DNA from: Streptomyces odonnellii
GTDB lineage: Bacteria > Actinomycetota > Actinomycetes > Streptomycetales > Streptomycetaceae
Reading direction: 5' to 3'
Assembly: GCF_000981895.1 (NCBI RefSeq)
Contig: NZ_LATD01000106.1
Location: 1 to 37,522, forward strand
Length of the DNA: 37,522 bases
The notes under the pieces were generated by a model that did not search any database, had not been told where the DNA came from, and saw only the letters and a list, made by a program, of their open reading frames with translations. A program made the position numbers and the translations under genes. Below, piece after piece: positions 15,485 through 23,507 of the stretch; the stretch's first letter is position 1; every line of letters begins with the position of its first letter.

Positions 15485-16351
15485 ATGGCCCTCACCACCC
15501 GCCGCAGAGCCGTCAGCGCGCTCGCCGCCGCGCTCGCGGGAGCCGTCGCGACTCCTTCGTACGCCCAGGCCGCCAACAGGATCCCGGCCGGCTGGGGTCC
15601 CCGGCCGCTGCGCCAGGCCCATGCCCACAACGACTACCTCCACCCCCGCCCGCTCCTCGACGCCCTCTCGCACGGCTTCACGAGTGTGGAGGCCGACATC
15701 TTCCTGGTCGACGGCGAACTCCTCGTCGCACATGAGCCCGCCGCGCTCGACCCGGCCCGTACCCTCCGGAAGCTCTACCTGGACCCGCTGTTCGCGCGGG
15801 TACGGGCCAACCACGGCTTTGTGCACCGGGGTTACCACCGGCCCGTGCAGCTTCTCATCGACATCAAGACGGACGGCGTCGCCGCCTACAACGAACTCCA
15901 CCGCCAACTCACGGCGTACCGCTCGATGCTGAGCACCTATTCGTACGGTTCCGTGCGCCTCGGCGCGGTCACCCCGGTGATCTCCGGCGACCGGGCGGCC
16001 CGTGAGCCGATGGAGGCGCAGCGGGTGCGGTACGCGTTCTACGACGGGCGGCTCGAAGACCTCGGGACCGCTGCGCCCGCGTCCTTCGTCCCGCTGATCA
16101 GCAGCAATTGGACCCAGAGCTTCGACTGGCAGGGAGCGGGGGACTTCCCCGCCGAGGAACACGCCGAGCTGTGCCGTATCGTCACCGCCGCGCACAGCCG
16201 CGGTCAGCGCGTACGGTTCTGGGCCACGCCCGACGTGGCGGGCCCCGAGCGGGACGCCGTCTGGGCCGTGTTGCTCGGTGCCGGGGTCGACCACCTCAAT
16301 ACGGACGACCTGGCGGGCCTCGAACGTTTCCTGCGCGACCACCGGCGGTAG
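15485..16351 (+). CDS. Exported PI-PLC/GDPD-superfamily phosphodiesterase-like protein
   Basis: This 288-residue exported protein has an N-terminus MALTTRRRAVSAL that looks Tat-type (twin Arg, moderately hydrophobic segment, AQA cleavage near 29). The mature start HAHNDYLHPRPLLDALSHGF and SVEADIFLVDGELLVAH match the PI-PLC-like phosphodiesterase family that includes Aim6-like proteins. A later block has LLIDIKTDG, and the end is a TIM-barrel-like VDHLNTDDL. The His, Asn, Asp and Glu residues there are likely catalytic or metal ligands. The substrate is unknown; glycerophosphodiesters are a reasonable guess. The ATG at 15485 has GGAGG four bases upstream. A strong hairpin ends the unit. Confidence 0.82.
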   Translation: MALTTRRRAVSALAAALAGAVATPSYAQAANRIPAGWGPRPLRQAHAHNDYLHPRPLLDALSHGFTSVEADIFLVDGELLVAHEPAALDPARTLRKLYLDPLFARVRANHGFVHRGYHRPVQLLIDIKTDGVAAYNELHRQLTAYRSMLSTYSYGSVRLGAVTPVISGDRAAREPMEAQRVRYAFYDGRLEDLGTAAPASFVPLISSNWTQSFDWQGAGDFPAEEHAELCRIVTAAHSRGQRVRFWATPDVAGPERDAVWAVLLGAGVDHLNTDDLAGLERFLRDHRR

Positions 16352-16359
16352 CGCCCCTC

Positions 16360-16395
16360 CCGGCAGGGTTTGCTTCGTGGGGCAAACCCTGCCGG
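16360..16395 (+). terminator. Strong terminator hairpin after the phosphodiesterase gene
   Basis: This is a perfect 14-bp inverted repeat (CCGGCAGGGTTTGC / GCAAACCCTGCCGG) with an 8-base loop, starting 9 bases after the stop codon at 16351. Confidence 0.8.
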
Positions 16396-16527
16396 TCGCG
16401 GCACTGGTCGCGACCCCCGGCCTCAATCACTCGTACGGCGGACACGCCACTCGGGGGAACGGGCCCCCTCCTCCGCCACACTGGCGGCCGAATGCCGCTA
16501 TTCCGGTGCGGCGGAGGAGGTTTGTCG

Positions 16528-16722
16528 ATGGCCATCTCGATCTCAGCGGTGCTGCTTCTGCTGATTCTCGCGGCGATCTTCATGCGGATGGGCGGACTGA
16601 AGTTCTCACACGCGGCGGTCTGTGTCCTGCTCGGGTTCTTTCTCGCGGGTACGAGCATGGCGCCGACGATCGCGAACGGGATCAGCGCCACGGCCGGGGT
16701 GGTCAGCAACCTCAGACCATGA
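16528..16722 (+). CDS. Small two-helix membrane protein, 64 residues
   Basis: This short gene has an excellent GGAGGAGG ribosome-binding site 7 bases upstream. The peptide has a first membrane helix (about 4-20, ISISAVLLLLILAAIFM) and a second (about 30-45, AAVCVLLGFFLAGTSM), joined by a short RMGGLKFSH loop, and ends VVSNLRP. I recognise the pattern (LKxSHAxVCxLLGFxLA, then APTI) from small hypothetical membrane proteins of Streptomyces, but no function is known to me. It stands alone between two strong hairpins, so it is its own transcription unit. Confidence 0.75.
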   Translation: MAISISAVLLLLILAAIFMRMGGLKFSHAAVCVLLGFFLAGTSMAPTIANGISATAGVVSNLRP

Positions 16723-16724
16723 CC

Positions 16725-16756
16725 ACCCGTGGCGTCCGTTCGCGGACGCCACGGGT
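16725..16756. terminator. Bidirectional terminator with TTCG tetraloop
   Basis: This perfect 14-bp stem (ACCCGTGGCGTCCG / CGGACGCCACGGGT) is closed by a TTCG loop, a C(UUCG)G-like, very stable arrangement. It starts 3 bases after the small membrane protein stop and lies 23 bases beyond the stop of the convergent oxidoreductase gene. Confidence 0.8.
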
Positions 16757-16779
16757 AGGGGCGCGGAGGGCGGCGGCGG

Positions 16780-17652
16780 TCAGGCCACGATCCCGGCGAG
16801 GCGGCGCCACCCGTCGCGGGGGAGCGGCCCCGGAGCGCCGGCGGTGCTGCCGGGGGTGACGACCTGGAGCGCCACATGGTCCGCGCCGGCCGCGTGGAAG
16901 GCGTCGATACGGGACCTGATCCGGGCGTCGTCGCCCCAGGCGTACACCGCGTCGATGAGCCGGTCGCTGCCGCCGTTCGCGAAGTCGTCCTCGGTGAAGC
17001 CCAGCCGCAGGAAGCTGTTCGTGTAGTTCGGCAGGGTGAGATACATACCGAGGTAACCGCGGGCCGTGGCGCGGGCGGTCTGCGGGTCGGAGTCCAGGAC
17101 GACCTTCAGCTCGGGCGCCAGCAGCGGTCCCGCGCCCAGGATCTCCCGGGCCTGCGCGGTGTGCTCGGGGGTGACGAGATACGGGTGGGCGCCGCCCGCG
17201 CGGTCACGGGAGAGTTCGAGCATCTTCGGGCCGAGCGCGGCCAGTACGACCCGCCCGGCGGGGACCTTGGCCGCGTCCAGGGCGTCGAGATAGCCCGCCA
17301 CGGCCGAGTACGGGCGCTGGTACTGCGCGGCGAACTTGGCGTGGCTGGCGCCGATACCGAGGACGAAACGGCCCGGATGCCGGGACTCCAGCTCCAGGAA
17401 CCGGGCGGCGGTGTCCGCGGCCTCGTGCTGCCAGATGCTGAGGATGCCGGTGGCGACGGCGAACCGGGAGGTGGCCTCGATGAGCGGCACGGCCTGCTCG
17501 ACACCGCTGCCGCCCAGCCAGGCGGCCCCGAAGCCGAGTTCCTCCAGCTCGGCGGCGGCTTCGCGGATCTCGGCGTCCGGCGTGGCGCCCCCGGGGCGGA
17601 GCGCCGCGCTCCAGATCCCGTAGCGGCCCATGGACTCCTGCAGAGTAACCAT
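16780..17652 (-). CDS. LLM-class F420-dependent oxidoreductase
   Basis: This 290-residue luciferase-like TIM-barrel protein has ELEELGFGAAWLGGS near the N-terminus, FAVATGILSIWQHEAADTAARFLELESRHPGRFVLGIGASH in the middle, and LAALGPKMLELSRDRAGGAHPYLVTPEHT, which together are the typical signature of the F420-dependent LLM subgroup. It probably reduces or oxidises a small molecule with coenzyme F420, substrate unknown. The ATG at 17652 was chosen because GGGAG lies 9 bases upstream and the family start is MVTLQESMGRYGIW; an in-frame ATG at 17700 would add 16 residues with no ribosome-binding site. It is convergent with the small membrane protein gene and shares its terminator. Confidence 0.88.
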   Translation of the reverse strand: MVTLQESMGRYGIWSAALRPGGATPDAEIREAAAELEELGFGAAWLGGSGVEQAVPLIEATSRFAVATGILSIWQHEAADTAARFLELESRHPGRFVLGIGASHAKFAAQYQRPYSAVAGYLDALDAAKVPAGRVVLAALGPKMLELSRDRAGGAHPYLVTPEHTAQAREILGAGPLLAPELKVVLDSDPQTARATARGYLGMYLTLPNYTNSFLRLGFTEDDFANGGSDRLIDAVYAWGDDARIRSRIDAFHAAGADHVALQVVTPGSTAGAPGPLPRDGWRRLAGIVA

Positions 17653-17718
17653 CGTCTTGTTCTCCCAGAGGTGATCGAAATCCAGCGACGACCGTGCCAA
17701 CTCGGGCCGGGCGCCCGA

Positions 17719-17930
17719 CTATTCCGGGATCAGGCGGCGGGGGTGCCGGTCGTGGACAGGAGTCGCGGACCGGAGAAGCTCCCCCGGGGCGGCCCCCAAG
17801 TTGATCAGCGCGTCGAGTGTGGCACGCGGGTCGCTGCGCTCCTGGAAGATCTCGGCGGTGTCAAGGCACGTGTTGACCCCAGCCCAGGGCCCGGGCCCGG
17901 TGTGCCGCCGTGAGCGCTGCCCCGACCCGA
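17719..17930 (-). pseudogene. Possible 3' remnant of a decayed gene
   Basis: The 407-base gap before the alpha-galactosidase holds a leftward open stretch ending at a TAG (17719-17721). It would read VNTCLDTAEIFQERSDPRAT, then a hydrophilic tail ending RRLIPE. Third positions are nearly 90 percent G or C over about 53 codons, as in real genes here, but no start codon precedes it before an in-frame stop in the AT-rich promoter patch. I do not recognise the family. It may be the tail of a gene whose 5' part was lost when the galactosidase region inserted, or it may be chance. Confidence 0.3.
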
Positions 17931-17937
17931 ATTTAAG

Positions 17938-17985
17938 TTAATTAGTAATAATCGTTGACAGGGCTCGAACGCGTCGCCACAGTCT
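17938..17985 (+). promoter_or_regulatory. Promoter of the GH27 gene with AATTAGTAAT operator-like motif
   Basis: AATTAGTAATAATC (17940-17953) lies immediately upstream of a consensus -35 TTGACA (17955-17960). CAGTCT (17980-17985) or CACAGT (17978-17983) could serve as a weak -10 of the xAxxxT type. The AATTA-G-TAAT core is a near dyad. The same motif, at the same 15-base offset from the -35, precedes the sugar transporter operon at 20300, so a shared regulator is likely. Confidence 0.6.
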
Positions 17986-18059
17986 TCGTCGTGGCGCGGC
18001 CCCCCTGATTCGCGGGGCGCCGTTCGCCAGGTATCCCCAACTCTCGGGAGAGGCAAGTG

Positions 18060-20222
18060 ATGTCGCATCGTGCAGGGACGGCGCGGGCCCGTCGTGCCGT
18101 GGCCGTTCTCGGCGCCGCCGTGCTCTTGGCGGTGGCCGTGCCCACCGCCGGGGCAGTCGGGGCCGCTCGGGCCACTGCCCGGCCGCAGGCGCGGGACGGG
18201 GGCGCGCCGCCTTACTACGACAGCGGGCTCGCGCCCACCCCGTACATGGGCTGGAACACCTACTACGGTCTCGGTGCCCCGACGGAGGCCGAGGTCAAGG
18301 GAGTCGCCGACCATCTCGTCAGCAGCGGTCTCAGGGACAGCGGTTACGACATCGTCTGGCTCGACGGCGGCTGGCAGGCGGACACTCCGCGTGACAGTGC
18401 CGGACGTCTTACCGCGCACCCCGGCCGTTTTCCCTCCGGCATCCCCGCCCTCGTGTCGTATCTGCACCAGCGCGGACTGAAGGCGGGTATCTACACCGAC
18501 GCCGGTACCTACGACGGCGGCAGGACCTGCGGGCTCGGCAGTCGCGGTCACTACACCGAGGACGCGCGGCAGTTCGCGGAGTGGAAGATCGACGCGATCA
18601 AGGTCGACTTCCTCTGCGGGATCACCGAGAAGGCCGATCCCGGACCCGCCTTCAAGGAGTTCAGCGATGCCGTCGCCGTGTCCGGCCGGCGCATGCTGCT
18701 CAATCTCTGCAATCCGCTCACCGACGACTGGGGTCTGCCGCACACCCCGGCGCAGGACGCGCACAACGCCTTTGTGTACGGTCCGACGACCGCCGATTCC
18801 TGGCGCACCGGCACCGACATCGCCTGGGGCACCCCGACGGCCGGCCAGTGGCCCAATGTCCTGCGCAACATGGACGCCAACGCCTGGCATCCCGAGGCGC
18901 AGGGCCCCGGCCGCTACAACGACCCGGACTATCTGATCCCGATGCGCGAGCTGGCGGACGGCTCGTACGAACTGACCGAGGAGGAGTCCACCACCCAGCT
19001 CGTGATGTGGGCGGAGATGGCCTCCCCGCTGGTCATCGGCTCCGACCCGCGCACCCTGCCGCAGTCGATGATCGACACCCTCAGGAACCCGGAGATCCTG
19101 GCCGTCGACCAGGACCCGCTCGCCGTTCAGGGCGTACGGGTCGCCACCGATGCCATCGGTGACGTCTACAGCAAGGTGCTCCAGGGCACCGGCAAGCGCG
19201 CGGTCGTGCTCCTCAACCGCTCGGACCGCCCGGCCGAGCGCACGGTGAGGTTCGCCGACGCCGGGCTGGCGGGAGAGGTCGCCGTACGGGACCTGCGGGC
19301 CAGGCAGAGCCGTGGGACGCACTCCGGTTCGTACACCGTCGGCGTGCCCGCCCATGGCACGGCGTTCCTCCTGCTCAAGGGCGAGGACGACGCTCCGGGT
19401 GTTCCGCTCGGGGTACGGTCCGGGGCCACGCCCGCGCTGGTGCGGGACGGCGACCGGCTGACCGCGTTCACCCGGGGGACGGACGGTTCGCTGCGGCAGC
19501 AGACCGGGCGCGACGGCCAGTGGTCCGCGCGGACCACCGGCCTCGGCGGTCCCACGCAGGGCCGTATCGCCGGGCAGCCCGCCGCCTATGGATCCTCGGG
19601 CGGCCGGATCGATGTGTTCGTGCGCGGCACGGACGGCGCGGCCTACCGGCGCGGCTTCGCCGACGGCCGGTGGGGCCGCTGGCAGAAGCTCGGGGGACGG
19701 CTCGCGGACGCGCCGGGGGTGGCGTACGAGAGCCCCGGCCGGTGGACCCTCTTCGCCCGGGGCGAGGACGGGCTGATCCACACGCGGGGCGCGGAGTCCG
19801 GCTGGACCTCGTTCCAGGGCCCGGACGGGGTGGCGCTGTACGGCCGGCCCTCGGCCGTCGTCGACTCCGCCGGCCGTACGCATCTCGCCGTCCGCACCGC
19901 CGACGACTCGGTCAGGCTGCGGGTACGGGATGCCGACGGCACCTGGTCGGCCTGGTCGTCGCTGGGCGGGACCGTGAGCGGCAGCCCCACCCTCGCCGTC
20001 GCGGGCGACACCGTACGGCTGTTCGCGCGGGCCGGTGACTACACCCTCTGGCAGCGCACCTACGACACGGGGACCGGGACCTGGAACGACTGGTCGCAGC
20101 GCCAGGGCTATGCCGGCGCGGTCTTCGACGGCGAACTGGCGGCCGTCGCAGGGCCGGACGGCTCCTCCGTACTGACCCTCTTCCGCGGGGTCGGCGACCA
20201 GGTCCACCAGGCGAGCGCCTGA
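18060..20222 (+). CDS. Secreted GH27 alpha-galactosidase with C-terminal PLL/propeller-like region
   Basis: This 720-residue extracellular enzyme releases terminal alpha-galactose from oligo- or polysaccharides. A Sec signal peptide covers about 1-32. The GH27 catalytic domain (about 55-430) starts TPYMGWNTYYGLG, with YDIVWLDGGW, nucleophile D183 in KVDFLCG, and the acid/base motif GRYNDPDYL (D278/D280). Residues 435-720 form repeated units of about 50 residues (FTRGTDGSLRQQT, FVRGTDGAAYRR, FARGEDGLIHTR), a PLL-like or sialidase-like beta-propeller that may bind galactose-containing polymers. The ATG at 18060 sits 6 bases after GGGAGAGG; a GTG three bases earlier is too close. It is monocistronic, with its own promoter and terminator, but shares an upstream motif with the next operon. 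Confidence 0.93.
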   Translation: MSHRAGTARARRAVAVLGAAVLLAVAVPTAGAVGAARATARPQARDGGAPPYYDSGLAPTPYMGWNTYYGLGAPTEAEVKGVADHLVSSGLRDSGYDIVWLDGGWQADTPRDSAGRLTAHPGRFPSGIPALVSYLHQRGLKAGIYTDAGTYDGGRTCGLGSRGHYTEDARQFAEWKIDAIKVDFLCGITEKADPGPAFKEFSDAVAVSGRRMLLNLCNPLTDDWGLPHTPAQDAHNAFVYGPTTADSWRTGTDIAWGTPTAGQWPNVLRNMDANAWHPEAQGPGRYNDPDYLIPMRELADGSYELTEEESTTQLVMWAEMASPLVIGSDPRTLPQSMIDTLRNPEILAVDQDPLAVQGVRVATDAIGDVYSKVLQGTGKRAVVLLNRSDRPAERTVRFADAGLAGEVAVRDLRARQSRGTHSGSYTVGVPAHGTAFLLLKGEDDAPGVPLGVRSGATPALVRDGDRLTAFTRGTDGSLRQQTGRDGQWSARTTGLGGPTQGRIAGQPAAYGSSGGRIDVFVRGTDGAAYRRGFADGRWGRWQKLGGRLADAPGVAYESPGRWTLFARGEDGLIHTRGAESGWTSFQGPDGVALYGRPSAVVDSAGRTHLAVRTADDSVRLRVRDADGTWSAWSSLGGTVSGSPTLAVAGDTVRLFARAGDYTLWQRTYDTGTGTWNDWSQRQGYAGAVFDGELAAVAGPDGSSVLTLFRGVGDQVHQASA

Positions 20223-20229
20223 CACACCG

Positions 20230-20270
20230 CCCGGGGGCCGTACGGCCCTGCCGGTCGTCCGGCCCCCGGG
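20230..20270 (+). terminator. Terminator hairpin after the GH27 gene
   Basis: This is a perfect 10-bp inverted repeat (CCCGGGGGCC / GGCCCCCGGG) with a 21-base loop, starting 7 bases after the stop. Confidence 0.6.
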
Positions 20271-20297
20271 ATCAGGCCTGGTCAGAACATCGGCAAA

Positions 20298-20343
20298 TAA
20301 ATTAGTAATTAATCTTGACGGTGGCTCCGTGCCACGTCAGTCT
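20298..20343 (+). promoter_or_regulatory. Promoter of the galactoside operon with AATTAGTAATT operator-like motif
   Basis: AATTAGTAATTAATC (20300-20314) contains the perfect dyad AATTA-G-TAATT, followed directly by -35 TTGACG (20315-20320) and CAGTCT (20338-20343) as a weak -10. It matches the motif before the GH27 gene in sequence and in distance to the -35. The transcript would start about 65 bases before the binding-protein ATG. Confidence 0.65.
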
Positions 20344-20411
20344 GTATCAGCCGAACGAGAGCCCGGCCGTCAGGGCGCCGGGCCCCGTTCCGTGGGCGCA
20401 TAGGGAGTCCC

Positions 20412-21701
20412 ATGAACACCACAGCACACAGCCGGCGCGGGTTTCTCGCCGGCGCCGGAGCCATCGGCGCCGCCGCGCTGGTGGGCGGCTGCGTCACCTC
20501 GTCGTCATCGGGCGGCTCGTCCTCCTCGGGCGGCGCGGTCACCCTGCAGTCCAACCTCTCCGCGCCGCAGGCCAAGTCCGCGATGCAGCAGGTCGTCGAC
20601 GCCTTCAACAAGCGGGGCGGTGCGCGGGGCTCGCTCAACACCGTCGCTTCGGAGACCTTCCGCACCCAGCTTCCGACCTACCTCACCTCGGCCAACCCGC
20701 CGGACCTCTACACCTGGTACCCCGGCTCGGTCGCGGAGTCGTACGCGAAGAAGGACCTGCTCCTCGATGTCAGCGACATCTGGGAGAAGCCCGAACTGGC
20801 CGGATACTCGGACGCGTTGAAGAAGCTGTGCACCGACTCGGCGGGCAAGAAGGTCTTCGTCCCGACCACCTACTACTGGTGGGGCGTCTTCTACCGGAAG
20901 TCGAACTTCGCCAAGTGGGGCGTCAAGGAACCCAAGACCTGGGACGAGTTCCTCGGCCTGTGCGACGCGCTCAAGGGCAAGGGCGTGGCGCCCATCGGAC
21001 TCGGCGCCGGCGGCAACACCCCCTGGGTGGCCTCGTCCTGGTTCGACTATCTGAACATCCGGATCAACGGCGCCGCCTACCACCGTGATCTGCTCGCCGG
21101 AAAGCACCGCTTCGACGACCCCGAGGTCCGCAAGGTCTTCGACCGGTGGGGCGAGGCACTGCCGTACTTCGACCCCAACGGGACCGCGCTGCCCTTCCAG
21201 GACGCGACCACCGCGCTCCTCCAGGGCCGCACGGGCATGATGCTGATCGGCACCTTCTTCGCCGACTCCACGCCCAAGGACCAGCTCGACGACATCGACT
21301 TCTTCCGGTTCCCGGTGATCGACCCGAAGATCCCGCTCGCCGAAGAGGCCCCCACCGACGGCTACTTCGCCAGCGCCCGTACCGGCCGCAAGGAAGAGAC
21401 CAAGGAACTCATGCGCTTCCTGGCCACCGCCGAGGCGCAGGAGATCTATCTCAAGGGCTCCTCCGGCACCTCCCTGCCGACCCACCCCGATGCCAAGGAC
21501 AGCGGAACGCCCCTGGTCATCAAGGGCCGCAAGCTGATCGACGACGCGGCGGACCTCACCCAGTTCTTCAACCGGGACTCCAGCGACGCCCTGTCGCCCA
21601 CCGCCGACAACGCGCTCACCCGGTATCTGGCCGAGCCCAAGGAGATCGGCTCCATCCTCACCACCTGGCAGCGGGACGCGCAGAAGATCTGGAGCCAGTG
21701 A
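20412..21701 (+). CDS. Sugar ABC transporter substrate-binding lipoprotein (Tat-type)
   Basis: This 429-residue extracellular binding protein of the CUT1 (carbohydrate) family has an N-terminus with the twin-Arg motif SRRGFLAG and lipobox LVGGC (Cys about 28), followed by a Ser/Gly linker, so it is probably a Tat-exported lipoprotein. The mature fold follows family 1 binding proteins: VVDAFNK, PPDLYTWYPGS, FVPTTYYWWGVFYRKSNFAKWGVKEPKTWDEF and GRTGMMLIGTFFAD. It is the first gene of a long co-directional operon whose other products hydrolyse alpha-galactosides and oxidise galactose, so the ligand is probably an alpha-galactoside such as melibiose or raffinose-type oligosaccharides. AGGGAG lies 4 bases before the ATG. 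Confidence 0.92.
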   Translation: MNTTAHSRRGFLAGAGAIGAAALVGGCVTSSSSGGSSSSGGAVTLQSNLSAPQAKSAMQQVVDAFNKRGGARGSLNTVASETFRTQLPTYLTSANPPDLYTWYPGSVAESYAKKDLLLDVSDIWEKPELAGYSDALKKLCTDSAGKKVFVPTTYYWWGVFYRKSNFAKWGVKEPKTWDEFLGLCDALKGKGVAPIGLGAGGNTPWVASSWFDYLNIRINGAAYHRDLLAGKHRFDDPEVRKVFDRWGEALPYFDPNGTALPFQDATTALLQGRTGMMLIGTFFADSTPKDQLDDIDFFRFPVIDPKIPLAEEAPTDGYFASARTGRKEETKELMRFLATAEAQEIYLKGSSGTSLPTHPDAKDSGTPLVIKGRKLIDDAADLTQFFNRDSSDALSPTADNALTRYLAEPKEIGSILTTWQRDAQKIWSQ

Positions 21702-21702
21702 C

Positions 21703-22641
21703 ATGGCGGTCGTCACCGCGCCCCGCGAGCAGACCCGGAAGCGGGCCGCCGGGCGGACCCCGGCCCGCGGACGGGCGACCAGGGTCCCGCCCCTGGTGCT
21801 CGCGTTCGTCCTCGTACCGCTGCTCATCGAGGCGTTCTGGGTGTTCTGGCCCGCCATCCAGGGCTTCTACCTCGCCTTCACCCAGTGGGACGGGGTCAGC
21901 GCCCCGAAGTTCATCGGCCTGGCCAACTTCCGCGAGATGCTCGGGGACGAGATCTTCCGTACCGCCGCGCTCGACACGGTCGTCTGGCTGGTGCTCTTCG
22001 GCGGGCTCTCCGTGGTCCTCGGCCTCGGCGCGGCGCTCCTGCTCCAGCAGGAGCGCCGGGGGGTCGGGTTCTACCGGGCCGCGCTGTTTCTGCCGGTGGT
22101 GTTCTCGCTGGTCGCCACGGCCCTGGTGTGGCAGGCGATGTACCAGCCGGACGGGCTGATCAACAAGACCCTCGAAGGGGTCGGGCTCGGCGGGCTCACC
22201 CACTCCTGGCTCGCCGACCAGGACACCGCCCTGTACGCCGTGATCGTGCCCGCGCTGTGGCGGCAGATCGGCTATGTGATGGTGCTCTACCTCGCCGGGC
22301 TCAAGGGCATTGATCCGGTGCTGTACGAAGCGGCCAAGGTCGACGGCGCCACCCGCCGTCAGCAGTTCCGCCACATCACACTGCCACAGCTCAGCAGTGT
22401 CAACGCGGTCGTGCTGTCCGTCGTCGTGATCGACTCGCTGCGTTCGTTCGACGTGGTGTGGTCGCTCACCCGCGGCGGCCCGTACCACTCCTCCGAACTG
22501 CTCAGCACGTACATGTACTCCACCGCCTTCCAGTCGCTGCGGCTGGGATACGGTTCCGCTCTCGCCGTGGTGATCTTCGTCCTGGCCTTCGGGGTCATCG
22601 TGTCCTATCTCCTGCGCGCCTTCCGGGAGGCCGACTCATGA
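21703..22641 (+). CDS. Sugar ABC transporter permease 1 (MalF-like)
   Basis: This 312-residue inner-membrane protein has six hydrophobic segments from about 27 to 305. The EAA coupling loop reads YEAAKVDGATRRQQFRHITLPQL (about 208-230), and the MalF-family block DVVWSLTRGGPYHSSELLSTYMY follows. It starts one base after the binding-protein stop (TGACATG), with GGAG eight bases upstream. With the next gene it forms the channel. No ATPase gene follows, so energy probably comes from a shared ATPase such as MsiK elsewhere in the genome, the usual arrangement for Streptomyces CUT1 sugar importers. Confidence 0.93.
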   Translation: MAVVTAPREQTRKRAAGRTPARGRATRVPPLVLAFVLVPLLIEAFWVFWPAIQGFYLAFTQWDGVSAPKFIGLANFREMLGDEIFRTAALDTVVWLVLFGGLSVVLGLGAALLLQQERRGVGFYRAALFLPVVFSLVATALVWQAMYQPDGLINKTLEGVGLGGLTHSWLADQDTALYAVIVPALWRQIGYVMVLYLAGLKGIDPVLYEAAKVDGATRRQQFRHITLPQLSSVNAVVLSVVVIDSLRSFDVVWSLTRGGPYHSSELLSTYMYSTAFQSLRLGYGSALAVVIFVLAFGVIVSYLLRAFREADS

Positions 22642-23507
22642 CCGCCACCCCCGCCCAGGCACCGCCCGCCGGCCGGCGCGACCGCCGCCGGATATGGGGG
22701 ACCGCGGGGTTCCACCTCGGTGCCGGACTGCTCTCCGCGCTGTGGCTGCTGCCCATCGCGCTCGTCCTGGTCACCAGCACCCGCTCGTTCGACGACGTCG
22801 CCGCCCACGGCGTGGGCAGCCTGCCGCACTCCTTCACCCTGGATGGCTTCCGCCAGGCCTGGGTCTACGGCGGCCAGCAGCGCGCGCTCATCAACAGCCT
22901 GCTCGTCACCGTGCCGACCGTGCTGCTGTCGCTGCTGCTCGCCTCCATGGCGGCTTTCGCGCTCAGCCGGTACGCCCTGCCGCTGCGCCGCACGCTCCTG
23001 CTGCTGATGCTCGGCGGGAACCTGCTGCCCGCGCAGATCCTGCTCGTACCCGTCTCCAGGCTCAGCGAGATGCTCGGCGTGTACGACACGCTGTACGCGC
23101 TGATCGGGGTGCAGGTCGGCTTCGGCGTCGGGTTCTACGTGTTCGTCCTGTACGGCTTCATGCGGTCCATACCGCCCGAGATCCAGCAGGCCGCGGTCAT
23201 CGACGGCGCCGGCCCCTGGCAGATCTACAGCCGCGTCATCATGCCGCTCGCCCGCCCCGCCATGGCCGCGCTCAGCGCCCTGTCGTTCACCTGGATCTTC
23301 AACGACCTGCTCTGGGCCATCACCGTGCTGCGCACCGACAGCCGGATGCCCATCACCGCCTCCCTCATCGGACTCCAGGGCCAGTACGTCTCCATGTGGA
23401 ACGTCATCGCCGCGGGCTCCGTGATCGCGGCCCTCCCGACCGTCCTCGTCTTCCTCAAGTTCCAGCGCCACTTCGTGGCCGGCCTCAACCTGGGAGCAGT
23501 GAAGTGA
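22638..23507 (+). CDS. Sugar ABC transporter permease 2 (MalG-like)
   Basis: This 289-residue membrane permease has a cytoplasmic N-terminus rich in Arg and Pro, then six hydrophobic helices. The coupling loop QQAAVIDGAGPWQIYSRVIMPLARP and the C-terminal FLKFQRHFVAGLNLGAVK are classic MalG-family features. The ATG overlaps the MalF-like stop by 4 bases, and its stop overlaps the GTG of the GH36 gene, so import and intracellular hydrolysis are translationally coupled. Confidence 0.93.
   Translation: MTATPAQAPPAGRRDRRRIWGTAGFHLGAGLLSALWLLPIALVLVTSTRSFDDVAAHGVGSLPHSFTLDGFRQAWVYGGQQRALINSLLVTVPTVLLSLLLASMAAFALSRYALPLRRTLLLLMLGGNLLPAQILLVPVSRLSEMLGVYDTLYALIGVQVGFGVGFYVFVLYGFMRSIPPEIQQAAVIDGAGPWQIYSRVIMPLARPAMAALSALSFTWIFNDLLWAITVLRTDSRMPITASLIGLQGQYVSMWNVIAAGSVIAALPTVLVFLKFQRHFVAGLNLGAVK

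Noticed and set aside
17938..17953. AATTAGTAAT motif as a standard FadR-type GntR operator
   Set aside because: The general FadR-subfamily pattern (TNGTNNNACNA) does not fit well, so the motif is reported without naming the protein that binds it.
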